Assembly: GCA_008638375.1 (NCBI GenBank)
Contig: CM018037.1
Location: 37,219,576 to 37,283,575 of the forward strand
Reading direction: 5' to 3'
DNA length: 64,000 nucleotides
Source of the DNA: Nyssa sinensis
Taxonomy: Eukaryota > Streptophyta > Magnoliopsida > Cornales > Nyssaceae
This document shows positions 35,965 to 48,320 of this stretch, one piece after another. The notes under the pieces were generated by a model. That model searched no databases, was not told where the DNA came from, and saw only the letters and a list, made by a program, of their open reading frames with translations. The first letter of the stretch is position 1, and each line of letters starts with the position of its first letter. A program made the position numbers and the translations under genes.

Positions 35965-38946
35965 GATCCCTCACCTTGTGGGCCAAAATCATATGTTAAG
36001 ATTAAGCCATGGAGCTAAAGAGAAACTATAGAGAAATGCGTATATGTTCAAAGATGGAGGACACAAATCATTTGCACATAAATCAAAGAGTTAGAGAGCT
36101 CAACCAGAAATAAATACAACAAAAATTGACAAGTCTGGCAATGGTACAAAATAGGAAGGCTTACGGGATATATGATATATGATGCACACGTGTTGTCAAT
36201 GCAACGTGAGTGGATTCACAAAACTGGCCTACAACCATGCACAAATCCATCTTAATAAATTCCAACAAAAAGGCTGATGATAAAAGCTAAATCATTATAA
36301 GAGAGGAGCCATAAAGGAGCAATAACCCAAAAACTTTAAAATCCTTCCACTATTGAACATCAAAATAAGAGCCAAATTAACAAAGAAAAGGGAAATTTCG
36401 GTCCCCAATAACTTTAAAATCCTTCCCCTAGTGAATATCAAAATAAGAGCCAAATTTGCAAAGAGGGAAAATGAATCAACTGTATATGAGGAAGATCAAT
36501 CACTCAATGAACATGCTCACAATATAGACTTGAGAAAATTGAGGCACTTGCATAGAGATCTCGTGTAGGATCTATACAAGGCCAAGCTGAAGTTGTAGCA
36601 TCATGTTCAAGTGTTGACAATCTAACATTGCATTTGAAAGAGAGGAGGGTTATATATTTCTACATTTCTTTTCTGGTTGCTTAAGAATAGTGACATCTAG
36701 ATTCTGAAGCTAATTTGAACCAACTTAGGGGTCATATAATTCTTCTTCTTTTTCTCTATAGTTTACCAACTTGCAACTGGACCTTCATTTTTAGTCATTC
36801 CTTACAAGTCCTATTTTGAAACCCAATCCTTCCCTTCATCGAAGATTCAAACCTAGCAGCCGAAAACTACATAGAAGCTAAAGTTACTATTAGCAGGTTA
36901 TTGTTCACAAACCCAAATCAGTCATTATTTCTTTTTTAATTTCCAACCTAAAAGCCTATAACTGTAACCCTATACCGTTCTTAACCATACAAGTCTTCTC
37001 CCTTAAGCCTGATACCCTTACCATCCAGTAATTCCAGCAGAATTTCCCCCAAAGTTCTAGCAACCACATGCCTCCAAAACCTCACCATTCCAACCTCTCC
37101 ATCCATAAAGCCTACAATGGTTCTTTATCAAAACCCCAAATCGTCAAGTTTCTCGAAGCCTAAGCCCACCAAGTATTCAATGGATGCAGTAATATTCGTT
37201 TTTATTGGTATTCCACTTCAGTTTTGATACCAGCTAGTAGGAGAGTGTTCTTCACACTTGTCCTACATCATTTTGGTATAGAAATGGGTTTCAAATCACT
37301 CCTACACATTCATGAAGAACATGTAACGGAAGATTGGTTGATAATCAGCAAGATGAGATTCTTCTTGAAATTAAGGAGTAACTTGATGGCATTAAAATTC
37401 AATTAAATGATCTAGGAAGTCAAACGACCCGACCCAATCGTAGTACAACATTCAATGTATGTGAGTTACCAAGGTCGAAAGAAAAACATCTAACTGTGAG
37501 AAGTACGTCTTCACTGTGAGGTACAGAGAAAATTGACGGTGGGAAAAGAAAATAGAAGATAAAGCTAAAATCATCTTGCCATATATAGTAAAGCAAGAAT
37601 GATTCACAACAGTATTGACTAACAAATTCACAGGATGAAAGCATCATCTCCAACAGAGCTGAGCATGTAAAGACACCAAAATAAATGACAAGACATATTA
37701 GGCTATGCAAAATCAGAATACAAAACATGATCAAACACGAGTCCGTGAATATTGAATGGTAACAGTAACGCATGCCTAGAAAACGCCATCAACATGGTGA
37801 GCCATCTCTATCTTGATTTACATAAAAACACTGAAAAAAATGAAATCTGCTAATCAATGTTCCAGTAAACATGGAAATGATCATAAATCGTCTCCATAGG
37901 GAACACAAAGAACCAATCTGCAGAACCCAGCAAGAAATAGAGGTCTTAACACAACTAAATTGGCTAATACAGCATGCCTTCTTTATTTTCTTTTCTTTTG
38001 TGTGTGTGTTGTTTGGTGGGGTGAGGGGGGAATAAGTTGGCTAATATAACATGCTCGAGGCTTGAATATGCAAATTCATATGACATGCAAGCCTCCAAAG
38101 TTATGATTAGACTATATGAGAGACATCAAAATAAAGAAAACATCGGACCAAGGTCCTTAAGAAGTTAAGACAGCTCATAGGCAAAAGGGGGCTTTCAGAA
38201 AAAGGCATGACAAGCAGAAGACAGCAGTAGCATGGTGTTCAAACATATATATATAAAAGAACCACGTGAGGAGGGCGAGGGATGAACCCATTTACAAAAA
38301 GAAGGCAGCTCAAAATTAGAGCCTCAAATAATTACAAACTCTTGTTGCAGTGAAAACCTGGTCACATTACATAAACAGGTCACCAGAATCAATAAACTAG
38401 TTTGTTTCGTACTTAAATTCTGACCATAACATTTAAGGTAAGTGTGTGTCACTTTAATACAATTCTTTGCCACTACAAAAATTCAATTAAAGCATACCTT
38501 TCTTCCTCAAAAATAGAAAAGTTTTGTCTCAACCCTTTATGGATCAGAAAGAAGTGGGAAGTGGAGGAATTGATTGCATTACACCAAGAAGTTGTCATAA
38601 TTAAGAAATTGAACACAGGGTATGAAAAACATGTATGCATAATTGATCAAACGATGAATTTATGATCAACTGCATTTAAATAAGGACAATTCCATCAAAT
38701 TTTAGCAGGCCAGAAATTCAACTTTTTAAGTATGGCAGTTTGCCAATTTACTAACACGCAATCAATTAAATTAGCAGGTACACCCGAACACATATATCTG
38801 TACACATCCATACAAACATACATATATATGCGTAAATGTGCGCACACATGGACCCGCGCGCGCGCGCACACACGTATATATATATATATGTGTGTATATA
38901 ATATGTAGTACCGATCAAAAATATATATAATATGTAGCAAGATTAC
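35965..38946. other. Non-coding stretch upstream of POP5, possibly a long 5' UTR intron
   Basis: No conserved coding frame on either strand. An 85-bp tandem duplication (AACTTTAAAATCCTTCC then CAAAATAAGAGCCAAATT) lies at about 36320-36455. TA and CG-CA simple repeats occur at about 38800-38890. If the donor at 38947 belongs to POP5, this block is its leader intron. Confidence 0.35.
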
Positions 38947-39030
38947 CTGTGGTTCTCGCTTGACAATAATGATTCCCCTATAAAAGCTTTGCTGATTTCG
39001 CCTCGCCAACAAACCCTACACCTGGTCGTC
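38947..39030 (-). other. Possible 5' non-coding exon of POP5
   Basis: Read on the minus strand, GTAGGGTTTGTTGGCGAGGC runs to AACCACAG|GTAATC, a good donor. GGGTTT-type elements and a GC-richer short exon are typical of plant housekeeping 5' leaders. POP5 at 35964 is the next recognised minus-strand CDS downstream. Assignment to POP5 is inference. Confidence 0.35.
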
Positions 39031-39349
39031 AAGAGAAGTGTGTACACTTTGCAGGAGAAAGAAAGAGAAGAAGAGTTGGAGTATGCGTCGGGTTGTTCGG
39101 TCTTAAAAGTTGGATTCGAGCTGATCCAAAACACGAGCAGCCTGAGGCAGGCCTCAACCCACCCCGTTAAGGCTATTTGAATTCAAAATCTACGGCTTAC
39201 AGTCCAAATCGGCGTTGGGTCGTTTACAGCGGGCTTCAGAAAAAAATATAGGCCAGTTCCATGCCATTGGCCCGTAAAAGTAAACGACGTGGTCTGTTTT
39301 TTATAAAGGAAAAACAAATAAATTAGGTAAATCAAATAAGAGCAAGTTG

Positions 39350-40060
39350 AGCAACGCTACACTTCAAATTTGTATTTTAAAGAATGCGTCATTGTGGTAA
39401 CACCGTAAGATTTCAAATAATAATACTACATTTTTTCCAAAAAAAACATTTTTTAAATGATGTAACAAAATTACATTAATTATATTATTTAAATTATTAC
39501 TAATAATACAATCAATAATACTATGTTTCTCAAATATTTATTTCAATTTTTTCTTCTCAAATAATATGGCACTGTAATATTAACAATATATTAAGTTATG
39601 TAATTAATGAATCACAATAAGACTCTATCATGTTACTGTCATATCATTTGAGATAAAAATTTAAAAAATATAATATTATGATATAAAATTAATAAATGTA
39701 ACATTATCATATAATTAATATAATCCTATGGTATCAATAATTACATAATTTAATACAAATACCATATTATATGGAATATAAATTTAACATTATTATGTAA
39801 TTAATGAATCACAATAAGACTCTATCATATTACTGTTCATATCATTTGAGATAAAAATTTAAAAATATAATATTATGATATAAAATTAATAAATGTAACA
39901 TTATCATATAATTAATATAATCCTATGGTATCAATAATTACATAATTTAATACAAATACCATATTATATGGAATATAAATTTAATATTATTATGTAAATA
40001 ATGTTATATTATTTGAAATCGTAGTATTAATTTAATGAATAAATGTTATTGTCAAAGTTT
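39350..40060. repeat. AT-rich block with 197-bp tandem duplication
   Basis: Copy 1 starts at 39597 and copy 2 at 39794 (TATGTAATTAATGAATCACA). The copies are almost identical for about 197 bp through ATAATCCTATGGTATCAATA to TATATGGAATATAAATTTAA. The block is more than 80% A+T and ends about 0.3 kb before the TATA box of the next gene. Confidence 0.9.
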
Positions 40061-40379
40061 AACTACCACGTGTCAAACATTGGTAGGCCCTCAAAGTCCA
40101 TTCAACACTTCAACCTATTCTAACGTTTCAAAATCACAAATGGAGAGACACAAGGGCTTTTGGGGGCGTGACAACTGAATGCACCTCCGTCTCATTCGGT
40201 CTTCGCAGCTTGACCTTAACCCACTCGCCACTCAGCGACCTTTTCACTTTTCACTTTTCAGGCCCCCGCGTACAAAGGAAAAGATAAATTCACTCACATC
40301 ACACGCTCATTTCACCGAAATTTCACTCGCATTTCATCTACCATAACGTCACATGAATCGGATTATCTTATCTTCTCTC

Positions 40380-40387
40380 TATAAATA
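40380..40387 (+). promoter_or_regulatory. TATA box of the Cys-rich gene
   Basis: TATAAATA lies about 30 bp upstream of a pyrimidine-rich presumed start region (CCCCCCTCTTTAGCC). The transcribed leader would run to the donor TTGCTG|GTGAGT at 40451/40452. Confidence 0.55.
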
Positions 40388-41506
40388 CTAAATGCTGTCC
40401 CCCCCTCTTTAGCCGTTTTCGCTTTAGGGAGAGATCATCCTTTTGTTGCTGGTGAGTATATGTTTTGGGTGCTTCGTGCTTCAATATTTATATTTATGTA
40501 TCTCGAATTCGTTAATTATCTATGTTTCTCTTATTTATTTTCAAAAATGATGATGTGATATTGTCATTTCTTTTGGTAATTGATCTGCTGCACCCTAATA
40601 ATTTTCTAGCTTCGAGGGCTTTGATTGTCATGTTATTTGTTGCTCTGAGTTATACTCAATTTGGAGTTCATGCTCGTTTCAGAAATTTTATGTTGGTTGT
40701 TAGTTGTTACGTCACTTGTTCAATGAAAGTGTGTAGCAAATTGTGCTGTTTTGTTTGCAAGCAAATCTTAGTGAAATATGCTGTGGTTAAACTGCTCTTC
40801 ATCTATTGTTCGCTGCTAATGTTCCGTATTTCATATATTATTACAATGGTAGGTGAGTTATGTATAATGACATAGAACATAGGAAAAGAAAATGAGAAAC
40901 AAGTTTAATGATCTAGATAAAGGAAATAATGAATAAGGTTAAGCATTACTCATATAGAGAATTATTTCCAGATGTACATGGAGAGCTTAGAAATAACATA
41001 GCCATTAAGAGATGTCTAACGTCAAGATTATTGATGTCTTGCTAAATTCAGACTCTCATTAGTTTGAGTAGTTTGTATGGTGTCAACTTTAAAGGATGAT
41101 TCCAGTTTTTCAGTGTTTATTCTTACCTTTGCAATATTTTTGACAATCAAAATAATATGATCAAAATAGCATGATTATCGATTTTGGCTGATTCTCAGCG
41201 TACCTGATCTTATAAATGCAACCCACAAACTGATTTCCTTTCCTTTGTATGATATGATGTAAGCAATCAATCGGAGAGGGAGATGTGAAATTCTATTAGG
41301 TATTACCTGTGATGTACTCTCATTTGGGTCTGCAGAAAAAGCTTCAGTTACAAATATACATGTAGAATCTTTTGCCCAAAAAATAAAATAAGAAGAACTC
41401 TAGGCATCCCCCCTTTCCTTGGAACAACAGCATCCTCTGCGTCGAACTTGACAGTTACTTGTATTGTGCTCTGCAGACCATTTGAGGCAACAGCTTTTGG
41501 AGTCTG

Positions 41507-43733
41507 ATGGTAGCTGTGCCTACAAATGTTATTTATCTGTCAAGTATTTTAGGCCAAGATGGGCCAAACCTTGTTCACAAGTGCGATTGGAAGTATGAAA
41601 ATGAACACGTGTGTGGGAACATGTACCGCTGCAGACTAACAGGACTCACACACGTCTGTGACAAAAACTGTAACCAGAGAATTCTGTATGACAACTATAG
41701 CTCTCTTTGCAGAGTGAGCAAGCAGGTTTTCCCTTTAACACAGGCTGAGGAACAGGCAGTGAGAGGTGTGCGGAGGAAGCTTGATGCGGAGAGTTCCCCC
41801 TCTGATAGCCTAAGAAGCACGGACACGGACACGATACGACATGGACACGTCCGACACGCAATTTTTCAAAAGAGTAAGACACGAACATGTTGGGGACACA
41901 TTGAATAAAATATATTTTATTTTTATTTATATAATAATATAATTAATTTCTATTTTCATATCAATCAAATTATGTATAAAAAAACACAATTTCATGCAAC
42001 ATCTACACAAGAAACAAAATTTCAAATTTCCAATATGAAGTACCATAAAGTGATAAATTTAAAAGTAAAGTACCAAATGTTTCAACAAGATTATAAATAA
42101 CAAAATCATAGCAAGTAGTAATCATCCAAAGTTTAATAATTGTTAGAGGAATAGAACTTTAAAGTTCAATACAGTAACAAAGCTCCACTAATAATGTTCA
42201 AATCTATGACACAACACACAATAATATTTTTCAGTGATGTAAACAAATTAAACAATACACACAAACCAGTCATCAGTGAAATGACATATTCATATTCACA
42301 TGTAATACAACATTCAATGAATCAACAAGTTGAAAAAAACAAGAAGGAGACTCAAATTTTCAAGTGAATCAACAAATTTACAATTTATATTTTCTTTTCC
42401 AGAAAATCAGCAAAGTAGGAAGGACGGACACTCACAGGAATTCAGGGAATCAATAAGCTTCGAGTTCCAGTTGGCCAAGAATGCCAAGAATTTCAGTCAG
42501 TGAATTGCAAGAATTGCAGTGAATCAACAAGCTTCAAAATAGATGGAAGAAAGAAGAGAGATAAACTCAATAGATATGTTACTGAAACATCGAAAAAATA
42601 TACAGTAAAGCAAAAGAGAAAAAAAGTGAAAAATGAAACTTTCCAGAGGGAACAGCAAGTAACCACATACATTGCAAATGCCGCAAATTGCTAAAGAAGC
42701 TTCCAGACAATAAGCTTCGAGTTCCAGTTGTCCAATAGTGCCAAGAATTTCAGTCAGTGAATTGAATCAATTGCAGACTTGCAGTGAATCAACAAGCTTC
42801 AAAATAGATGGAAGAAAGAAGAGAGATAAACTCACCGAAACATCAAAAAAAAAAGATAGTAAAGCAAAAGAGAAAAAAATTGAAAAATGAAACTTGGGTT
42901 TGCAATGTCTGTAACATATAAATATATATATATATATATATAAAGAGAGAGAGAGAGAGAGACAGGAGAAGAAATTATACAGAAAAAAGGGCAGAAGTTA
43001 GAGAATAGAGATGTACGTACCTAGGTTGGTGACTTCAACGACGATGGACTGCCAAGGGGACGGAGGCGAGCAACACAATGAAGTGACAGCGGCAAGGGAC
43101 GGAGGTGAGCGACACAATGAAGTGACGGCGGCGAGGGACAGAGGCGAGCGACAGCTAGGGCTTCTCTCTTCACGGTTTCTCTTCTCTTTGATTTTGAGAA
43201 ATTCCGATCGTAAGAAGAGGAGAAGAAATTATACAAAAAAGAGGGGCAGAAGATAGAGAATAGAGATGTACGTACCGGGGACTTCGATTAAGGCGGACTG
43301 CGACGGCGGCGAGCACGGCTAGGGCTTTTCTCTCTTCTTCTCTCTGATTTTCAGAAATGCCGATGTTAAGTGGTAACAAATATAAGATATAAGTTATAAA
43401 TTGCAAACTGACCACGCTAGTTTTAAGAATGTTAAAAGGGACCCATGTTTTTTATTCAGAATTACAATTTGACCCGTGTGTGTCTAGGCGTGTTCGAGCG
43501 TGTCCTAAATTAAAAAAAAAAAAAAAATCGGACACCTTCTTTCACGTGTCCGTATCCCAAATGTGTCGGGCACGAGTACGCCGCCCAGATTAGTGTGTCC
43601 GTACTTTTTAGCTGATAGCTGTGCTTTTAAGCGTAGACGGGATGCACAATTCCATCCCTCTCCTTTTGAAAGATCCTTCTCTTCTGTTGGTCCAATCTGC
43701 AGTCAAATTGGAGATGGCATGGATCTGAGCTAG
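41507..43733 (+). CDS. Plant-specific Cys-rich protein of unknown function, coding exon split by a hAT-like insertion
   Basis: A leader exon (ending 40451) is spliced over a 1025-bp intron to 41477, with ATG at 41507. Codons 1-101 (41507-41809) read MVAVPTNVIYLSSILGQDGP, then HKCDWKYENEHVCGNMYRC, LTGLTHVCDKNCNQRILYDN and VFPLTQAEEQAVRGVRRKLD, a Cys/His-rich layout I associate with a small conserved plant family of unknown role. After SSPSDS the frame enters a transposon and stops at 41906-41908, adding 32 foreign residues (133 aa). Past the element, 43620-43733 continues exactly in phase (CAFKRRRDAQFHPSPFERSF, ending GDGMDLS) to TAG. Without the insert the product is 138 residues. The allele therefore encodes a C-terminally truncated protein unless the element is spliced out. 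Family identity rests on recall. Confidence 0.75.
41810..43611. mobile_element. Non-autonomous hAT-like transposon inserted in a coding exon
   Basis: The 1802-bp insert is flanked by a perfect 8-bp target duplication CTGATAGC (41802-41809 and 43612-43619), diagnostic in length for hAT. The left end is CTAAGAAGCACGGACAC; the right end's reverse complement is CTAAAAAGTACGGACAC, about 17 bp with two mismatches. Subterminal regions are dense in GGACAC/GTGTCC motifs. The interior carries two internal duplications: 42458-42570 versus 42712-42830, and 42964-43019 versus 43220-43275. No transposase is visible. Confidence 0.88.
42919..42961. repeat. (AT)n(GA)n microsatellite inside the hAT-like element
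   Basis: About 11 AT units run directly into about 8 GA units. Confidence 0.85.
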
Positions 43734-46707
43734 ACAAAATAATTGATAAACTCCTATCCTTTTTTTTTCTTTTTTCTTTTCCCTGTTTTCTTCTTTTAAC
43801 TTTCCTTTTCCATGGGGCAAGAATGGGCAACAGAACTTGATGCGGGAATTTTAATGGCGGACCTAATGTGTCCTGCCCAATCTGTAGGAACATCTTATAT
43901 TAATCTTGTGTAATGGATTGTAGCCCTTCCAGTAGATTAACTATCCATAGGAGATTGAACAATGCTATATCTCTGTTAACATGAAAAATTTGAACCATGA
44001 CAAGTGCAGGGTTCATTTGATGTAGCAGAGTTGACTGTAGCAATGCCATTATTCTTTATTTTTTCTTTTCATTTTTTTCTCTTTGTTTTGGTGGCTATCT
44101 TGCTATGATCTGTTTCTAAATTCTAAGTGAGGTTGCATCTTTATGCACATTGCATCTTTAATAAGTTTGCTTATCATTTTGTGATCCATGTTGAATTCAT
44201 TTCATGGTTATAGTGGATGTGATTCATTTTGAATTTGATCATTTTCTTCACTTCAACAACCAATGTCACTCGAATTGTTTTGACACAAGCACATGGTTCT
44301 GTGAGTAGTGGCTTGCTTTAATTTGTATATTTGCTTTGCACTATATCTGTCTTCATGACTTAGGGAGGATTATCATGACCTGATGGACCATGGGACATTT
44401 TTATATTGGTTTATGCTGCACAGGTTTTATGCCAGTACAAATGAAGGGCAATTTTGGTTTGTGAACTGGTAGATAACTATCTTGATTTGCCACTGCTTTA
44501 CTTCTTGTACTGAATTTCAGGTTTAAGACAGATGACCATCCAGTTCTTTTCCTATTTTATGTTGCATCATCTTTTGTTTGTTTTTGTTTTTATTCTGGTA
44601 GTTTTAATTTATGGGTTCCTGAATTTGACGTCATTTTGCAGGGGTTGAGGCATGTGCCATTCAGGAGAGTTGAAAATAGCTTATTGCAATAATGATTAAA
44701 ATCATTCTATTTTAGAAGTTTTTATTAAAGAGAACAGTGAAAAGTTTTTTGATATACTTTGTTTGTGGTTCTTTAATTCAGGATGGGATTGCTCTTGATC
44801 GTAGAAAAGGGCTGCTCTAGAGGATGCTGAAGGACTGGAGATATGCGTCTGGTGCAGGTATTCAGGTCATTTCCATCTGTTGCAGGGACTGTAGCGGGCA
44901 TATGGCATTGCTTCGGCCTTCTGGGTTTGATTTTAACTTCATTTCACCACTGTTGTGCTGCAAGGAGGAAGATCCTTTGTGGAAACAATTCAGTCCCCTC
45001 TTTATCTTATATGCAGGGAGAAAATCCATGGGGCACCTTCTGCTTGGCCATCCATGGACCATGTGTTTGGTCTAAGCACCACTTTCTCTGTCTTTTGGTG
45101 ATATGGGTACTTTGAGGCCTGAATGATGGTGGTTTCATGAATGGCAACAGCCATATTGCATCCCTATTAAGTGATGGAATACCAAGAAAACAAGATTGTT
45201 TCTTATTCAGTTCCGCCTTTCAACCCATTTCTTGTCATTTTGAGGCTGGGTTTATTGGATGAGTTTGAACCAACACAAACAGATTCTTTGGTTGCGCCTA
45301 TGTATTGGCTGCCAGTCCGATCTTCATTAATCTGGACTGGCCACAACTTTTAGTGTTGTTCAAAGTTATGTCAGTGGAAAGATTCTCCGGCTGTGGATCC
45401 ATATCCTTCAAGTATGGTACAATTTGAGGGAAATTAATATGGTTCTTTAAGCCATATGAGAAATATCCTTCAAGTGTGGTTGTTTAGAGATGTTAGCTTC
45501 AGCTGGAGAAAGGAGGTAATCTTTTGACTGTTGAACTGAATTGTATAGTAGTTACTTGAAGTTGACGTGACCAACTCTATCCCTAAACCTAATTAAAGAC
45601 CATGTTTGCATGATCTATATGTAAATATGTTAAATTACCCACCTTTTAATAAATGCAATTTTTTAAATTGTTTAGTATCCATTCATTTCTGAATCTATAG
45701 GCGAGTCATTGGCATGTTTTTGTTTGATGTTTTTGCAAATGTAGTGGTGAAAAATAAATAAATCTTATAATAAAGTTTGTATTATCCCCCAACTCCAAAA
45801 AATAAATAAGCTGATACAGCAAATAATTATGGGGGCACTATATGAAAATTTTCTTGGTGCTCAAGTGCACCCATTTCATTTTTTATGCTCTGTTATGTTC
45901 TTTTGTTTCTTGGATTGGGAAGAATGATGATGCATATGTAATCTGAATTTTTCATTTGTTTTTTTTTTTTCCACTGTTTGGAATTTTAGTGCCTGATATT
46001 AACAAAAAGCAATTTTTTGGACATGCAAATTTAGTAGGCTGAATTTTCTTCAGAATTTTTCCGATTTGTGAATGCAAACCAGGTGTTTAAAATAATCCTT
46101 CCATTCTTTGTTTCATTAATCTGTCTTGTTTTGCCACGGTAGCCAGGTTTAGATCAAATCATTAAACCAGGCCTTCTATCAACATTCTAGCCAGATATCC
46201 GTCAGGTTTTTGGGAATCAGTTTATCATTCCTGGAAACGTTTGGAATGAAGTCTGGCAACTGTATCTTCCAAAGAAGGAACCTTTTGCTCAGAAATGTTC
46301 TCAGAATATCCTTCCTCCAGATTAGACCTCCAGTTTAGGAAAATTACTCTTGTTCTATGATGCCCTGGGTGTGAGTTGAGATTGAAACTGCAGAGAAAGT
46401 TGTAAATTTTCTGATAATTCATTGTCATTCTTTGGTTTAACTGGACCAGTTGCAATCAGGTAGTTTTTGGAGATATGTTATTCATTTGTTTGGGTTATGA
46501 TTCGGTGCAGAGAGTGTAAGGAATGTTGTAGTGCATAAGGCCTTGAATTCGTTTGTTTTGGGTTTTTGTGAAACTATTTCATATGTTTGGGATTGCAGAG
46601 ATGCTGAACCAAATGGAGCAAAGCTTTCACAATGATGGGGCATGGAATAATGATGCTGTTTGGGCGGGGACTGCTTGGGTGGCTTAAGAATTAAGATGTA
46701 GTTGGTT

Positions 46708-46857
46708 GGTTTAAGGATTGTAGCAGCTAAAGACTGTTTATGCTCTCTTAAGCTTGCAGACTGAAGCTTTAACTTGCTTACAGGTTTAAGGATTGGAGCA
46801 GCTAAGACTGTTTATGCTCTCTTAAGCTTGCAGACTGAAGCTCTAACTTGCTTACAG
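46708..46857. repeat. 75-bp tandem duplication
   Basis: Two copies of about 75 bp (start GGTTTAAGGATTG, end AACTTGCTTACA) with only a few differences, followed by a third partial start GGTTTT. Confidence 0.88.
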
Positions 46858-47338
46858 GTTTTGAAGAGGGCTGTTCAAAGAGGGGGTCACTTGTTTAATA
46901 TACTTATCGAGATAAGTTGGTTCCAACTTTGGTCAGCAGTAAAAGCCAAAGCAGAAAGTGAAGTTCATTGAAGGTGTTGTTCAGGTTATCAAGATTCTAC
47001 CATTCTTCCAATGTTTCAAGATCATCAATGTGGGATGAGTTGCTGTGGAGGCTGCTTGCGGATCGCTAGTTTAGCAAGGAGAGCTTTTAACAGTGTATTC
47101 TCATGTATGTACTTGTCCAAGAAAAATGAATAAAGACATTGTATTTCTCACATATGTAACTTTGGTTGGACCTGTAGTCTATTATTTGATGTTTCTCAGA
47201 TTTCTCAAAAGAAACTAACGGGTATGCAGTAGATCCTACCCAAGATCTCTTTGAAGTTATAATTTCGTTCTTGATAGTAAGGTAATATTTAACATTGTTT
47301 TGACATCGAGAAATCAAGTGGCATAACGCCACCTAGAT

Positions 47339-47340
47339 GT

Positions 47341-47385
<45 letters not shown>

Positions 47386-47386
47386 T
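47339..47386. repeat. (TG)n(TA)n microsatellite
   Basis: About 14 TG units are followed by about 10 TA units. Confidence 0.9.
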
Positions 47387-48320
47387 ATTAGAACATCTTT
47401 TTTTTTGCCTTTATAGACTGGCTGATGGGATCCTATTCCTTGCCTATGATTTGTTGAGAATTAAAAAATGTTTCTTCACTACTTTTCTTAAAAAATGTCC
47501 ACGGATGATTTTAATAACTAAAAGAGTAGAATGTAGAACTTAACTAGCCCTCAATTTCACAAAGCATGCTTGCCACATCCTTCCCGCATGATTCTATCTT
47601 CCTCTTTGTAGCTCGTACCACTCTTCAAGTCTCCATGGGAAGTGGGAAGTGGGATATGGGTAAATGCAGGGTAACCTTCCCCCACTAACTATAGTGTAGC
47701 CAACCCAATTTAGAGTTAACAGTGTCTTCATTTCAATCTATTTCTCTCACAACATGTTGGGACTAGTCCTAAAACGCTTGTGGGAGAAATGAAAGTTTGT
47801 CAATTCTATTGAAATGAAAATACCCCAACTCTGCAATTTGAACTCAAAACACAAGAGTTGGTAACGTAAGAATATAAACTCGGTGGGACCAATGGTGATC
47901 TTTCATATCTTCATTCTTCAAAACAGACTCTCTTTTGTGGCCTGCAAAAGTGTTTGTTTCAGTGTGTTTTGCATTCCACTTTTGATTCGGCTCCAAGCAA
48001 TCTGACTGGTAAGCTTGTGGTGGAAGCCACCTGATAGTATTTCACTGTGTTTTGCATTCCAATTTTTTTCCCCCCTTCCATCGTCATATTCCCTGCAATT
48101 GCTAAAGAAAGGAATTGCTTCTTAATGAGGCCATCCGAGAGAAAAAAGAAATACTAAAACCAAAAGTGTGATCTTGCGGCTGTGGGATTTGGCAAAGCAA
48201 CGTACACAAATTCCTTCAATCATAGATTCTTCAAGTACAATATGTAGCAGTGTCCCTTCTCTGTAACTGAAAACCACCCACCAAAATTCACCTGAAAACA
48301 AAGCTGCCACAATTCTTGCA

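Larger units (their letters stand above)
43734..48320. other. 3' flank of the Cys-rich gene and intergenic
   Basis: No confident coding gene. Features seen: a 75-bp tandem duplication at 46708-46857 (unit GGTTTAAGGATTGKAGCAGC to GCTTACA); a short exon-like frame at about 46601-46686 behind a TTGCAG acceptor (see findings); and a TG/TA microsatellite at 47339-47386. Parts may be 3' UTR of the upstream gene. Confidence 0.4.

Noticed and set aside
41810..43611. LTR retrotransposon as the source of the insertion
   Set aside because: No long direct terminal repeats or TG...CA ends; the ends are inverted and the duplication is 8 bp.
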